Shown here: one piece after another, positions 18,189 through 26,426 of the stretch | How positions within the stretch are numbered: position 1 is the first letter of the stretch | Layout of the letters: every line of letters begins with the position of its first letter | NCBI RefSeq assembly: GCF_900142135.1 | Contig: NZ_FQZU01000017.1 | Coordinates: 1-64,000, forward strand | Reading direction: 5' to 3' | From: Desulfatibacillum alkenivorans DSM 16219 | Lineage (GTDB): Bacteria; Desulfobacterota; Desulfobacteria; Desulfobacterales; Desulfatibacillaceae | Length of the DNA stretch: 64,000 nt | Made by a program: the position numbers and the translations under genes | Notes under the pieces: model-generated | Told to the model about the DNA's origin: nothing | Database searches by the model: none | The model's input: only the letters and a program-made list of their open reading frames with translations

Positions 18189-19274
18189 TTACTCCTTCTC
18201 CTCTGGCGCAGCCGCCTCTTGGGTTTCTTCCAAAGTCTTCTCCACGGGCAGGCCCGCTTCGATCATCCTTTCCCGGAACTCATCTTCATAATGCTCGTAG
18301 GTATGAACCTTGACCGGGTAGTTCCAGGGGTTGACGTGCCTGAATTCCCGGGAGTTGCACAGCAGGTTTCTGGTGGGGCTCAGGAAGATGCCGCCCATGT
18401 GCATGAGCTTGGACATGGGGAAGTACGCCAACAGCACGCTCACCAGAAAAATATGGAGATAAAACATCCAGCCTATGGCCAGCGCTTTTTCCCCGATCCC
18501 TGCAAAGTCGAAATTCAGCATGGACATGATCAGGACTTTTACTGCCACGATGTCCACCTTGATTACGTGACGCATCAGGATGCCGCTCAACGCAATGCTG
18601 ATGATCAGCAGCAGGGGAAAGTAATCCTGGATCAGGGACACGTAACGAACCTGGGCGTTGGTCAGGCGCCTGAGCAGCAGCATGGTGGCCGCGCCAAGCA
18701 GGACAAAGCCGGAGATCAGCACGTGGGGCAGACCCAGTTGCAGAAAGCCGTCCAGGTTCTCCAGGAACATCACAGCCTGGAAGACCAGGGAGCCGTCTTC
18801 AGTGAAAAAACGGAAGTGACGAATAAACACGGTCAGGAAGGCGTAATGAAAAGCCAGGGCGAAAACCCACAGCCACATCTGCCATCCGTAGGCCAGCTTG
18901 GGGCCGTCGTGCAGTTCCATTTTTGTGTTGCGGAACAGGGACCTGAAAGTCAAAACTTCCAGTGCCATCCTTCCAACCACCCCCGCTTTGGTATAAGGCG
19001 CGTCAAAATAATTGGCCTTAATCCAGGGAAGGGATTTGCCCTGCCCTGCCACCGTGGCGATGGGAAACGGAACAGGACGGCGTCCCCACTTCACTACCTG
19101 AAGAATGACTCCTACGATGAACGCGATAAAAGCGAGCAACGGCACAACCACCCCCAGGAGCACCAAAAGCTCCGGAGTGTGGGAGTACTGGGCCAAACCG
19201 GCGACGCCGGCCGCGCCCACTACGAGCCCGCCAATCACGATCAGAGAAGCGATGAGGGAAATCCAAACGTTCAT
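18189..19274 (-). CDS. dsrM: DsrM, cytochrome b-type membrane subunit
   Basis: Haem b membrane subunit of DsrMKJOP, related to NarI/HdrE, oxidising menaquinol and feeding DsrK. The 361-residue protein has about six hydrophobic helices with His residues positioned as haem ligands (for example WVFALAFHYAFLTVF, LPHVLISGF, and FYLHIFLVSVLLAYFP) and the conserved MSKLMHMGGIFLSPTRN segment just before the C-terminal tail. GAGAGG precedes the ATG. It lies 31 bases after the RsbRD-like gene, which starts the operon. Confidence 0.94.
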   Translation of the reverse strand: MNVWISLIASLIVIGGLVVGAAGVAGLAQYSHTPELLVLLGVVVPLLAFIAFIVGVILQVVKWGRRPVPFPIATVAGQGKSLPWIKANYFDAPYTKAGVVGRMALEVLTFRSLFRNTKMELHDGPKLAYGWQMWLWVFALAFHYAFLTVFIRHFRFFTEDGSLVFQAVMFLENLDGFLQLGLPHVLISGFVLLGAATMLLLRRLTNAQVRYVSLIQDYFPLLLIISIALSGILMRHVIKVDIVAVKVLIMSMLNFDFAGIGEKALAIGWMFYLHIFLVSVLLAYFPMSKLMHMGGIFLSPTRNLLCNSREFRHVNPWNYPVKVHTYEHYEDEFRERMIEAGLPVEKTLEETQEAAAPEEKE

Positions 19275-19305
19275 TTACCGTTACCTCTCTTCCACCTCTT
19301 TAACA

Positions 19306-19854
19306 TTAGTTAACAGTTTCCCCGTCAGGATCGTCCGGAATTTCCGAAAGATCGCAAACAAGGTTCGCCCTTTTCATGGCCTTATAGGACAGGTTGCGCA
19401 CTTCGTTGACCCTTATTCGGTTCAACCTTTCCCGGCATTCCATAAACACGTCAAAACCCGCAAGGGCCATGGCGTCGATCTTGGAATCAAGGGCGGACCA
19501 ATCGGGCCTCTCCTCCAGGTTGGGCAGATCCTTGCCAACCTGCTCCCGGATCACTCCCTTGAGCTCAAACAAAAAACCGACCGCGTTCGACGGCGAAAAA
19601 TCCTGTACAGCCCGGACTTTCATGGAATCCTCCAGCAAGTCCACCGCCTTTTCCCGTACGTCGCCCTCCCCCAGAAGCAAATCAAGCAGGCCTTCCAGCC
19701 CCTTTTTCAAAGTGCTGCCCACAGGATTTGCGAACGGGTCGTTTTTATGCTTGAACAGCCGGTAGGCATCCGGCGAATAAGTGGACAGAACCCGGTCCTG
19801 CCACTTGTCAAGGATGCGTCCCTGCCTTTTTTCTATAATATCAAATAGATCCAC
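19306..19854 (-). CDS. RsbRD N-terminal-domain-like protein, first gene of the dsr operon
   Basis: A 182-residue soluble, largely helical protein. The N-terminus (EKRQGRILDKWQDRVLSTY) and the ENP-like FANPVGSTLKKGLEGLLDLLL segment match the globin-fold-like N-terminal domain of RsbR-type co-antagonists (RsbRD_N), here without a STAS domain. In other sulfate reducers a protein of this type often accompanies dsrM; its job is unclear, perhaps sensing or assembly. Same strand, 31 bases before dsrM, and the only gene between the promoter-like site at 20171-20199 and the dsr genes. Confidence 0.75.
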   Translation of the reverse strand: MDLFDIIEKRQGRILDKWQDRVLSTYSPDAYRLFKHKNDPFANPVGSTLKKGLEGLLDLLLGEGDVREKAVDLLEDSMKVRAVQDFSPSNAVGFLFELKGVIREQVGKDLPNLEERPDWSALDSKIDAMALAGFDVFMECRERLNRIRVNEVRNLSYKAMKRANLVCDLSEIPDDPDGETVN

Positions 19855-20170
19855 CTGAATACCTGCTCTCGCCCGGTCTATTCCCCCGGACCCTTATTGG
19901 AGATTTGGTCGCCGAACCCAGGCCGTGCGCGGGAAAACTTGAAGTTCCTCCCCGTCTCCCCTTGTCAACGCGGTTCGGCGCCTTATCTTATCAAAAAGGG
20001 CGCGTAACTCTTTAGTTTACGCCCGCTTCCGACAAGATGCGCCCTGGAATATCACTCGCAAAAGCGCGTCTTTTTCGAAAAGGAACAATGGCCTCAGGCG
20101 TCCCCGCCGCCCAAAACCAACCGGCTGATATGACAATGCATATTTGACCTGTACAGTCCGTCAACGGGCG

Positions 20171-20201
20171 ACATTAGACGAACAGCCCTTGACTGTCAAG
20201 G
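20171..20201 (-). promoter_or_regulatory. Candidate dsr operon promoter overlapped by a 15-bp palindrome
   Basis: Reading the minus strand: TTGACA at 20199-20194, a 17-base spacer, and TAATGT at 20176-20171. The -35 box is part of a perfect palindrome, CCTTGAC-T-GTCAAGG (20187-20201). A second TTGAC-N11-GTCAA pair lies downstream at 20144-20164. The predicted transcript would have a leader of about 310 bases before the RsbRD-like gene. The -10 match is only partial. Confidence 0.5.
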
Positions 20202-20584
20202 AAAAAACCGGGTTTAGCGCCCCGAAATAAGGGGCTTTGTGCAGGAATTCACATGCGGATTGGGGGGTTAAATCTCCTTGAAAAAAAAAGAGGTTTTCGC
20301 CCTGTTCCCCCGCCTTCATCCCGCCGCCTCTCCCCAGGCCCTTCCCAGGCTTTCACAGGCCGGAAAAGCCCCTCACTTTCACTTGCTCCTTTGACTTTTT
20401 GTTCAGGCTTTTTCCTGCGACAAGACCATGGAATGCGCTTGTTTTGATTTATTCAGGCAGGCAAATCCCCTTGTCAGCACCGGCCAATTCTCTTTGAATA
20501 GCCTCGGCAGTGTAATTTTCCATAACCGGAAGCGTTGAACACGCCTCGTAACGGCAGGCCCCGCGCCTGCCCAAAACGCGCCCG

Positions 20585-21000
20585 GCGCGTATCAAAAATG
20601 GGTGGCACTGGCAGCGTAGTTTGCTGCCAGTGTTGCAAAGCAACAGTAGGCGCGGCCGGGAAAGAACATAGAAATCAGGTATATATGGCGGGCGTACGGT
20701 ATTGATTGAAAGAGACATTTTGGCGATCTCGGATAAGCCATTATCTATAACAAAACAAATTTACTTCAAATACTTATATATGCATTCCCACGCAAAGCAT
20801 GGGAACGAGGCGACGGGGAAGATAATAGAAATTGGGGATCTTCGGCGGGCGGGCGTACGGAGGCGATTGAATCCCTCCATTTGCCTGACCTTGGATGGAA
20901 TCTTCGCCCGCTAAAATCTAACAACTTCCGCCAACCAAAGGGCCGCACCTTCTGCGCTTACGCGCCCAGGCAAGATACCGCATTGCCTGGGGCGCCCAAA
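20585..21000. repeat. Hairpin repeat element, copy I (with inverted right end)
   Basis: Left module: hairpin CACTGGCAGC/GCTGCCAGTG (20606-20632), then TTGCaaaGCAA, then AGGCGCGGCCGG, then GGCGGGCGTACGG. The right module (20941-21000) is an inverted version, with hairpin CCCAGGCAA/TTGCCTGGG and GCGCCC ends. An internal TTCCCAC/GTGGGAA-like palindrome at 20785-20805 belongs to a different repeat type. Shares architecture with 24542-24812 and 36011-36135. Confidence 0.65.
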
Positions 21001-21220
21001 CAATTGCAGCGGTTGCGGATGATTGGATCTCCCGGACGTAAAATCCCGTCCTTTCCTCTGTGATCGCCCCACATTTTCCGGCCCGTCCATTCCTCTTTCA
21101 GCCTGCATTTTCAAAGTTTATCATTTTTATCCTTAAGAATTGCCAAGACTGGTGCTTTTAGTTTCAGGACTATAAAAAAACGCTTCACCTGCGAGCGATT
21201 TAGTGGTATCACGAAAAAAT

Positions 21221-21232
21221 ACGAACGTTCGT
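21221..21232. promoter_or_regulatory. Palindrome ACGAACGTTCGT, possible TetR-family operator
   Basis: A perfect 12-bp palindrome, extended by a further GTTCG half-site, sits about 220 bases before the GTG start of the acyl-CoA-ligase gene. GAACGTTC-type palindromes are typical of TetR-family operators that control fatty-acid or drug genes. No regulator gene is adjacent to it. Confidence 0.4.
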
Positions 21233-21453
21233 TCGGTTGCGCAAAATGGAGGATGCGCAAGTGTTTTTCCGAATTTTTTTGATTCCGCCTTTCTTGTCCC
21301 GCAATCAGGACAAGAGCGCTAAACAGGGCGAAAAGAAGCGTAATTTCTTGATTTGCTTCTTTTAAGCGCTGCGGGAGGCGGCGCCCAGGCCCGAAAATTT
21401 ATCTTCCCCATCCAAAAACCCGTTTTAATCCCCCCCAGCAAAAGGAGGAAGCC

Positions 21454-23115
21454 GTGAACCAGAAGCATTTTCCCTTTTGGCCCAAGCGAGTACCCAAGGA
21501 ACTTGTTTACCCCCAAACCCCCTTGTTTGATTTTCTGGAAGTCTCCGCCCGCCGTTACCCGGATCAGCCGGGCATTATTTATTACGGCAGGGAAATCACC
21601 TACACCGAATTCTGGGACTCCTGCCAGCGGCTGGCCGGCGTGCTTGCGGATATGGGCGTGAAAAAAGGCGACCGGGTGGCCGTATACATGCAGAACTGCC
21701 CGCATTTTTCCATCAGCTACCTGGGCGGCATGAGGGCCAACGGCGTGGTCGTTCCCCTGAACCCCATGCTGGTGGACAACGAATTGCGCATTCTGCTTAC
21801 GGACTGCGAGCCCAAGGCGGTCATCACCACCACGGAGCTGTATCCCCGGCTGAAAGGCATTTGCGACGAACTGGGAATCAATAATATCATCGTAGGCGCT
21901 CTTTCGGATTACGTCCCGGAAGATCCTGACATCCCGGTTCCGGATTTTATAAGCCAGGTTCCCTCCTCCATTGAGGGAACCATCAACTGGCTGGACGCCC
22001 TGAAGGACGCCCCGGCGCCTCCCCCCGTGGAAGTAGGCCCCGAAGACCTGTGCCTGCTGCCTTACACCGCCGGCTCCACGGGCGTTCCCAAAGGCTGCAT
22101 GCACACCCACAAATCGGTTACCTCCAACGTCATGGGCTCCATATACTGGGCCAACGGCTCGCCCAGCATGGTGGCATTGGCCGCCCTGCCCTTTTTCCAT
22201 GTCACGGGCATGATTCACAGCTTTTTAGCGCCCATCGCCAACGGCGGCATCTCCGTTTACCTGACCCGCTGGGACAGGACCGCCGCCCTGGACGCCATTG
22301 AAAAATACAAGATAAACATGTGGGCCAACATCACCACCATGCTCGTGGACATGCTGGCGGCTCCTGACATCAACGAACGGGACATCTCCTCGCTCAGCTT
22401 TGTGGGCGGCGGCGGAGCGCCCCTGCCTGCGGCTTTGGGCGAAAAATTCAATAAAATGACCGGCCTTCAGTTCGCCGAAGGCTACGGCATGACCGAAACC
22501 ATTTCCCAAACCCACTGGAACCCGCCTGACAACCCCAAACTGGGCAGCGTGGGCATTCCGGTCTTTGGCGTGGACTCCAGGATCGTGGACGTGATCACCC
22601 TGAAAGAGCTTCCCATCGGGGAGCAGGGCGAAATCGTGGTCAACGGCCCCCAGGTCCTCAAAGGATACTGGAACAAGCCCGACGCCACCGCCGAGGCCTT
22701 CACGGAAATTGACGGCAAGCAGTTCCTCAGGACCGGCGACATCGGACGCATGGACGAAGACGGATACTTTTACATCATGGACCGCGTGAAACGCATGATC
22801 AACGCGGCCGGATTCAAGGTATGGCCCGCGGACGTGGAATCCACCCTGTACCGCCACCCCGCCGTGCTGGAAGCCTGCGTCATCGGCATCCCGGACGACG
22901 AGCGGGTTGAGACGGTCAAGGCCATCATCGTTCTGAACAAGGACTCGGTGGGCAAGGTCACGGAAAAGGACATCATCGCCTGGTCCAAAGAGCAAATGTC
23001 GGCTTATAAATACCCCCGCTTTGTGGAATTTGTGGAATCCCTTCCCAAGAGCGGCGCAGGCAAGATTCTGTGGCGCCAGCTTCAGGAGGAAGAGCGGGAG
23101 CGTTTAAAAAAATAG
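21454..23115 (+). CDS. AMP-dependent acyl-CoA synthetase/ligase
   Basis: Activates a carboxylic acid with ATP to an acyl-adenylate and then a CoA thioester. The start is GTG at 21454, eight bases after AGGAGG. The 553-residue protein carries the adenylate-forming signatures YTAGSTGVPKG (P-loop, about residue 201), EGYGMTE, RTGDIGRMDEDGYFYIMDR, and the C-terminal catalytic Lys in SGAGKILWRQL. The overall pattern is that of medium/long-chain fatty-acid or aromatic acid ligases; substrate not determinable. Next to it on the same strand, 77 bases away, is a phosphotriesterase-family hydrolase, suggesting a joint catabolic pathway. Confidence 0.9.
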   Translation: MNQKHFPFWPKRVPKELVYPQTPLFDFLEVSARRYPDQPGIIYYGREITYTEFWDSCQRLAGVLADMGVKKGDRVAVYMQNCPHFSISYLGGMRANGVVVPLNPMLVDNELRILLTDCEPKAVITTTELYPRLKGICDELGINNIIVGALSDYVPEDPDIPVPDFISQVPSSIEGTINWLDALKDAPAPPPVEVGPEDLCLLPYTAGSTGVPKGCMHTHKSVTSNVMGSIYWANGSPSMVALAALPFFHVTGMIHSFLAPIANGGISVYLTRWDRTAALDAIEKYKINMWANITTMLVDMLAAPDINERDISSLSFVGGGGAPLPAALGEKFNKMTGLQFAEGYGMTETISQTHWNPPDNPKLGSVGIPVFGVDSRIVDVITLKELPIGEQGEIVVNGPQVLKGYWNKPDATAEAFTEIDGKQFLRTGDIGRMDEDGYFYIMDRVKRMINAAGFKVWPADVESTLYRHPAVLEACVIGIPDDERVETVKAIIVLNKDSVGKVTEKDIIAWSKEQMSAYKYPRFVEFVESLPKSGAGKILWRQLQEEERERLKK

Positions 23116-23126
23116 TGCAACCTGAA

Positions 23127-23158
23127 GCCCGTCCGGGCGGGGAATAATCCGGGCGGGC
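23127..23158 (+). other. GC-rich hairpin between ligase and hydrolase genes
   Basis: GCCCGTCCGG (23127-23136) can pair with CCGGGCGGGC (23149-23158). No T-run follows, so it is more likely an mRNA-processing or stabilising hairpin than a terminator within the two-gene unit. Confidence 0.4.
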
Positions 23159-23192
23159 CCCCAAAATACCTAAAAAGATCAAGGAGGATCCC

Positions 23193-24176
23193 ATGGCTAC
23201 CGTAAACACCGTATTAGGCCCCATCTCTTCTGACGACCTCGGCGTCACCCTCATGCACGAACATATCTTGTACGGCTACCCAGGATGGGACGGCGACAGG
23301 ACCATCGCCCCCCTGGACCGCCAAGCCATCGTGGCCGCAGGCGTGGAAACCCTCAAGCAGCTCAAGGACGAATACGGCCTGAACTCCTATGTGGACGCCA
23401 CCGCCCTGGACGGCGGCCGCATGCCCGACATCCTTAAGGAAGTCTCGGAAAAATCCGGCGTGAACATCATCTGCTCCACGGGCTACTACTACGAAGGGGA
23501 AGGCTCCCCCACCTATTGGAAGTTCCGGAGCAGCCTGGGCGACGTCTCCGGGGAGTTGTACGATCTTTTCATGACGGAAGTGACTCAGGGCATCATGGAC
23601 ACCGGCATCAAAGCCGGCGCCCTCAAGGTAGGATCCAGCAAGGGCGAAATCACGGATTACGAAAAAATCATGTTCCAAACCGCCGCAAGGGTTTCCAAGG
23701 AAACCGGCGTGCCCATCATCACCCACACCCAGGAAGGCACCATGGGGCCGGAGCAGGCCGAACTCCTGATAGCGGCGGGCGCCAATCCCAAGCAGATCCA
23801 GATCGGCCACATGAGCGACAATGTGGACATTCAATACCAGGAGGAAACCTTCAAGCACGGCGTATACGTATCCTGGGATCGCATGGGGCTTCAAGGCCTG
23901 GTGGGCTGCCCCATGGACGCCGAACGCATTCCCGTCATGATCGAACTGATTAAAAAGGGTTACGCCGACAAAATGATGATCTCCCATGACTTCATCATCA
24001 CCTGGCTGGGAAGGCCCCTGAATCTGCCCGAGGAAGCCCTGCCCCTCATCGCCAACTGGCATCCCTCGCATCTGTTCAAGAACATCATTCCCGCTTTCAA
24101 AGAAGCCGGCGTCACCGACGATCAGATCAATTCCATCATCAAGGAAAACCCCCGCCGCCTCTTCGCCGGCGAATAG
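23193..24176 (+). CDS. Phosphotriesterase-family (PTE-related) metal-dependent hydrolase
   Basis: A 327-residue TIM-barrel protein with the PTE ligand set: MHEHIL (H22, H24) at the N-terminus, ALKVGSS supplying the probable carboxylated bridging Lys, ITHTQ and IGHMSD supplying the two middle His, and ISHDF supplying the Asp. AAGGAGG precedes ATG 23193. Natural substrates of such proteins are usually lactones or carboxylate esters rather than organophosphates. Linked to the acyl-CoA ligase upstream and ended by a clear terminator. Confidence 0.88.
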   Translation: MATVNTVLGPISSDDLGVTLMHEHILYGYPGWDGDRTIAPLDRQAIVAAGVETLKQLKDEYGLNSYVDATALDGGRMPDILKEVSEKSGVNIICSTGYYYEGEGSPTYWKFRSSLGDVSGELYDLFMTEVTQGIMDTGIKAGALKVGSSKGEITDYEKIMFQTAARVSKETGVPIITHTQEGTMGPEQAELLIAAGANPKQIQIGHMSDNVDIQYQEETFKHGVYVSWDRMGLQGLVGCPMDAERIPVMIELIKKGYADKMMISHDFIITWLGRPLNLPEEALPLIANWHPSHLFKNIIPAFKEAGVTDDQINSIIKENPRRLFAGE

Positions 24177-24195
24177 AATAACCGTCCTTTCCTCG

Positions 24196-24226
24196 CGGCG
24201 GGCCGATGCAACGGCCCGCCGTGTTT
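24196..24226 (+). terminator. Rho-independent terminator after the hydrolase gene
   Basis: A perfect nine-base stem, CGGCGGGCC (24196-24204) with GGCCCGCCG (24213-24221), followed by TGTTTT. It lies 20 bases after the stop codon. Confidence 0.8.
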
Positions 24227-24541
24227 TCCTGGATCGCCCCAGCTCCAAATTTTTGCGCGGGGACCGCACGGCTGCGCGCGAGAAAACCTCGCAACTACAA
24301 GCAAGGAAACCTCGCAACTACGCCGGGTTTCGGGAAAGAGATTTCGTCCGCCATGCCATCCCGTTTCATAGTGTCTTTCCCGGCCGCGCCGGCGCCTTGC
24401 TGCCACAACTCAGTCGCGCCCCAATTTTCGGCGGGTGCATGGGTTCTCTCGGCCTTTTTGGAGCTTCAGAACCCTGGCAGGCAAGGGGGCCTGCAACTAC
24501 ACAGTGAATTCATGGTCTGAGACTGTTTACAAAAAAGCCGA

Positions 24542-24812
24542 GCGGCTTGCCGCGCCCATTTACGGGAGGCCCATGCAGCGCTTTTTGCTGCCTGGGTTGC
24601 TTTAGCAACAAAAGGTGCGGCCGGAACAATTATTGGAGTTTAGAAAGGCCGGCGGGCGTAAGGTCGTGTTCGAATCCTTGCTTATCTTTGACTTCGGATA
24701 GGACGTTCGGCCGCAGAAAAGTCTTGGTTTCTATCAGCACAACGGCCGCTCCTTTTGCGCTTCACGCCTAAGCAAGACGCTGCTTTGCCTGGGGCGCCCA
24801 TCATGGAAAACG
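24542..24812. repeat. Hairpin repeat element, copy II, in an 858-base gene-free stretch
   Basis: Left module: CGGCTTGCCGCGCCCATTT, hairpin CCCATGCAGC/GCTGCCTGGG, TTGCtttaGCAA, AAGGTGCGGCCGG and GGCGGGCGTA. The right module near 24752-24812 is an inverted, more degenerate copy ending GGGGCGCCCA. The wider stretch 24177-25034 also holds a 17-base direct repeat (GAAACCTCGCAACTAC at 24283 and 24306) and a weak CCCACACAAAGCACGGG palindrome (24873-24889). Confidence 0.65.
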
Positions 24813-24924
24813 GTTGCAACCGACTTTTCCAACACCTAAAAACTAATTAATTTCAATAGTTCCATATACACCCCCACACAAAGCACGGGAACGAGCCAAA
24901 ACAGCCAATCTTCCCCCATATTTT

Positions 24925-25000
24925 TCGACCCATAGGTCATTTTTTTCTTGACCCGCCATTGGCATGGGCGTATCCTGTAAAAAATCGACCCGCTGGTCGA
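24925..25000 (+). promoter_or_regulatory. Promoter flanked by two TetR-type operators
   Basis: TTGACC (24948-24953), a 17-base spacer and TATCCT (24971-24976) form a good promoter. It is bracketed by TCGACC-CATA-GGTCAT (24925-24940) and the perfect palindrome TCGACC-CGCT-GGTCGA (24985-25000), the latter over the expected transcription start. The TetR gene begins at 25035, so autorepression of the whole operon is the simplest reading. Confidence 0.7.
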
Positions 25001-25034
25001 AAAAATCATTCAGGAAAAACAGCGTAAGGAATTT

Positions 25035-25661
25035 ATGAGAAAAGAACTTCGCATAGAACGCAAAAACAAGCTGCTGCAGGCGGCGGCGGAAGTGTTTGCG
25101 GAAAAAGGCTACGCCGGGGCGTCCATATCGGACGTGGCCGCCCGGGCGGGCATGGGCAAGGGCACGGTGTACGGATATTTTCCCAGCAAGGAGGATCTCT
25201 TTTTCGACGTGTTTTTCTGGTACGCCCTGCAATTGATGACGGATATTCACTTAAATTTTTTTAACGGTCGTCTTTCCGTTCGTGAAGCCTGTCTGCGTTT
25301 TACCTCCGAACTGGTAGAGCGCATGATTGAGTCCATTAAAATGTATCCCCTGACTCTTGAGTTTTGGTCCGCGGCTGCGTCAGGCGGATTGCGGGACCGA
25401 TTAAAACAAGCCATGTCAAGGATGTACTGTGATTACCGCAATCTTATTGGATCCATGATTCAGCAAGGGATTGAAACTGATGAATTCCTGCCGGAAACCG
25501 ATGTGGAAGGACTTTCGGCGGGAATCATGGGGGCCATCGACGCTTTGGGCCTGCAATTTTGGATGGACCCGGACTTTGACATCCGGGGGGCGGCCGAACA
25601 AACCATGGCTGCAATTTTAAATGGGATTTCCGTTCATCCCGAAACTGGCGATAAAGGATGA
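25035..25661 (+). CDS. TetR/AcrR family transcriptional regulator
   Basis: A 208-residue one-component repressor. The N-terminal DNA-binding domain is canonical: AAAEVFAEKGYAGASISDVA, then GMGKGTVYGYFPSKEDLFFDVF (helix-turn-helix about residues 25-50). The C-terminal helical ligand-binding domain is not recognisable to a specific class. It is the first gene of an operon with a LolA-like protein, two permeases, an ATPase and a barrel; the next gene starts four bases after its stop. Ligand is probably a lipid or hydrophobic compound moved by the system (inference). Confidence 0.92.
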   Translation: MRKELRIERKNKLLQAAAEVFAEKGYAGASISDVAARAGMGKGTVYGYFPSKEDLFFDVFFWYALQLMTDIHLNFFNGRLSVREACLRFTSELVERMIESIKMYPLTLEFWSAAASGGLRDRLKQAMSRMYCDYRNLIGSMIQQGIETDEFLPETDVEGLSAGIMGAIDALGLQFWMDPDFDIRGAAEQTMAAILNGISVHPETGDKG

Positions 25662-25665
25662 TATC

Positions 25666-26424
25666 ATGAAGCGACAAGCGACAGGCATTCTGGTTTTGCT
25701 GGCTTTAGCCCTCGCCCCCTTCCCCGCCCTGGCGGATGAAGACGGCGCGGCCATTGTGAACAAGGCTTTTGAGTACATGCGCGGCGACACTTCGAAGTCG
25801 GTGGTGGAAATGACCATCCAGCGTCCGGACTTCACGCGCACCATGGTCATCAAGGGCTGGACCAAGGGAAAGAGCGACGCCCTGTTTTTCATCGAAAGTC
25901 CGCCCAAGGACGCGGGCAACGGCACCTTAAAGAAAGGCCGGGATATGTGGACGTACAACCCCAAGGTGAACCGCACCATCAAGCTGCCCCCTTCCATGAT
26001 GAGCCAGGCCTGGATGGGCTCGGATTTTTCCAACGACGACCTTTCCAAGACCGACTCCCTGGTGGAGGACTTTGACCACACAGTGACTGCGGAAAAGGAA
26101 GTTGACGGCATGAAGGTTTATGAGTTGACCTCCATCCCCCACGAAGGCGCGGCCGTGGTCTGGGGCAAGCTGGAGCTGACCATCCGGGAGGACGGCGTGT
26201 TGCTGCGGGAGGCCTTTTTTGACGAGGACGGCCTTTTGGTCAAGGAAATGACCAACAGCGATGTCGCGGAACTTGGCGGCAGGCTTTTCCCCAAAGTATG
26301 GACCATGAAAAAGGCGGGCGAGACCGACAGATTCACCCGGTTAACTTATCAGGAGTTGGCCTTTGACGTGAAGCTGCCTCCCAACCTGTTTTCCCTGTCC
26401 AGCCTCAAGACCAAACGGAGATAA
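25666..26424 (+). CDS. LolA-like outer-membrane lipoprotein-sorting family periplasmic protein
   Basis: Starts at ATG 25666 (MKRQATGILVLLALALAPFP) with AAAGGA upstream; this gives a clean signal peptide cut after ALA. The 252-residue product has the LolA/LppX half-barrel family features: periodic beta strands, repeated MTIQRPDFTRTMVIKGWTKG, the DMWTYNPKVNRTIKLPPSMM segment and DFSNDDL. Family members carry a lipid moiety or lipoprotein across the periplasm. It is followed two bases later by the first FtsX-type permease, so it is probably the periplasmic shuttle of this operon. Confidence 0.85.
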   Translation: MKRQATGILVLLALALAPFPALADEDGAAIVNKAFEYMRGDTSKSVVEMTIQRPDFTRTMVIKGWTKGKSDALFFIESPPKDAGNGTLKKGRDMWTYNPKVNRTIKLPPSMMSQAWMGSDFSNDDLSKTDSLVEDFDHTVTAEKEVDGMKVYELTSIPHEGAAVVWGKLELTIREDGVLLREAFFDEDGLLVKEMTNSDVAELGGRLFPKVWTMKKAGETDRFTRLTYQELAFDVKLPPNLFSLSSLKTKRR

Positions 26425-26426
26425 TC

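Larger units (their letters stand above)
19855..21453. other. Gene-free 1.6-kb divergent region upstream of the dsr operon
   Basis: No reading frame here looks like a gene. It contains, from left to right, a promoter/palindrome for the minus-strand dsr operon (20171-20201), a hairpin repeat element (20585-21000) with an embedded TTCCCACGCaaaGCATGGGAA palindrome at 20785-20805, and a 12-bp palindrome (21221-21232) ahead of the acyl-CoA-ligase gene. The rest shows nothing I can assign. Confidence 0.6.

Noticed and set aside
16661-18313. Long plus-strand frame opposite dsrK and dsrM
   Set aside because: It is antisense to clearly identified genes and is His/Ala/Gly-rich without motifs, as expected from GC-biased complementary strands.
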